A DNA stretch of 64,000 bases from Elysia chlorotica (taxonomy: Eukaryota > Mollusca > Gastropoda > Plakobranchidae). Within the stretch, counting starts at the first letter, position 1; each line of letters opens with the position of its first letter. The DNA is taken from the NCBI GenBank assembly GCA_003991915.1, contig RQTK01000345.1, positions 219,662 to 283,661 of the forward strand. The letters run 5' to 3'. The notes below the pieces were generated by a model. That model searched no databases. It saw only the letters and a program-made list of their open reading frames with translations, and was not told the DNA's origin. Shown piece by piece: positions 63,780-64,000 of the stretch. The translations under genes and the position numbers were made by a program.

Positions 63780-63989
63780 GCGGTGCAGGCGCTGGGCACG
63801 GCCATCTTCGAGGCGCTGGACTACGGCATCGACCAGTGCGAGGAGCGCCAGCTCAGCCCGGAGCTCGAGGCGATCATCGTGACCATGACGAGCTGCGCGG
63901 GCGACGAGGCGGCCTCCAACGGGGACGACGAGGGCATCGAGAAGGACTCCGACCTGGATGTGCGCTGCTCGGTGCAGGACGTCATCAAG
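63780..63989 (+). CDS. SPIRE1: Spire KIND-domain exon (partial gene)
   Basis: This 210-base exon encodes 70 codons in phase 0. A strong pyrimidine tract ending CCCTCCAG precedes it and the donor AAG|GTACGC follows. The protein begins AVQALGTAIFEALDYGIDQ, continues EERQLSPELEAIIVTMT and has an acidic stretch, NGDDEGIEKDSDLD. The pattern AI..ALD.G....ER.LSP.LE..I..MT followed by DEGIE is that of the KIND domain of Spire proteins. Spire nucleates actin through WH2 repeats and uses KIND to bind formins. The exon is strikingly GC-rich, especially at third positions, compared with the AT-rich flank. Vertebrates have SPIRE1 and SPIRE2; an invertebrate normally has one gene, so the symbol is nominal. 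Confidence 0.87.
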
Positions 63990-64000
63990 GTACGCCCGTC

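Overview
The window is animal nuclear DNA, most likely from a lophotrochozoan and plausibly a gastropod mollusc. It is AT-rich and has small exons separated by 0.2-1.8 kb introns, very dense microsatellites, tRNA-derived SINEs and decayed non-LTR retrotransposons. The mollusc assignment is inference; nothing here names a species. There is no prokaryotic operon, CRISPR array or phage gene. Most long open frames are translations of CT, GATA, CATA or TAG repeats and are not genes.

Two genes are secure. On the minus strand, 47008-56776 carries eleven coding exons for the C-terminal 466 residues of a phospholipase C-beta of the PLCB4/NorpA type: C2 domain, variable linker and the Gq-binding coiled-coil domain. 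It ends in a PDZ-ligand-like -ETVV. The exon phases chain without a break, and one intron appears to use a GC donor. The catalytic X and Y domains must lie beyond the right edge or in exons I could not find at 56.8-64 kb. At the extreme right, on the plus strand, 63780-63989 is one GC-rich exon from the KIND domain of Spire, an actin nucleator. Its other exons are outside the window or unrecognised.

Layout. 0-7 kb: intergenic, CT repeats, one tRNA-like SINE. 7-9.3 kb: a decayed Penelope-like retroelement, followed by a GATA/GATT satellite. 9.3-14 kb: microsatellites. 14.1-18.3 kb: two non-LTR fragments on opposite strands and several SINE copies. 18.9-19.3 kb: assembly gap beside a TAG array. 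20.2-21.3 kb: an orphan candidate exon and a GC-rich island. 22-30 kb: microsatellites and SINEs. 30.1-32.3 kb: a broken L1/Tx1-like LINE on the minus strand. 34.1-34.4 kb: a palindromic foldback element. 36.9-37.6 kb: a compound tetranucleotide array. 38.5-47 kb: AT-rich DNA nearly free of microsatellites, possibly in part the 3' UTR of the phospholipase gene. 47-56.8 kb: the phospholipase gene. 57.3-58.5 kb: a local duplication around a TAC array. 59.1-59.4 kb: an unidentified protein-like open frame. 62.4-62.9 kb: a 34-bp minisatellite that fades out to about 63.2 kb. 63.8 kb: the Spire exon.

The phospholipase C-beta and Spire genes have no evident functional link. I see no convincing evidence of a previously undescribed system. 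The best leads are the unidentified frame at 59.1-59.4 kb, the GC-AG intron, the foldback element, the orphan exon at 20.2 kb and the dispersed 370-400 bp repeat pair.
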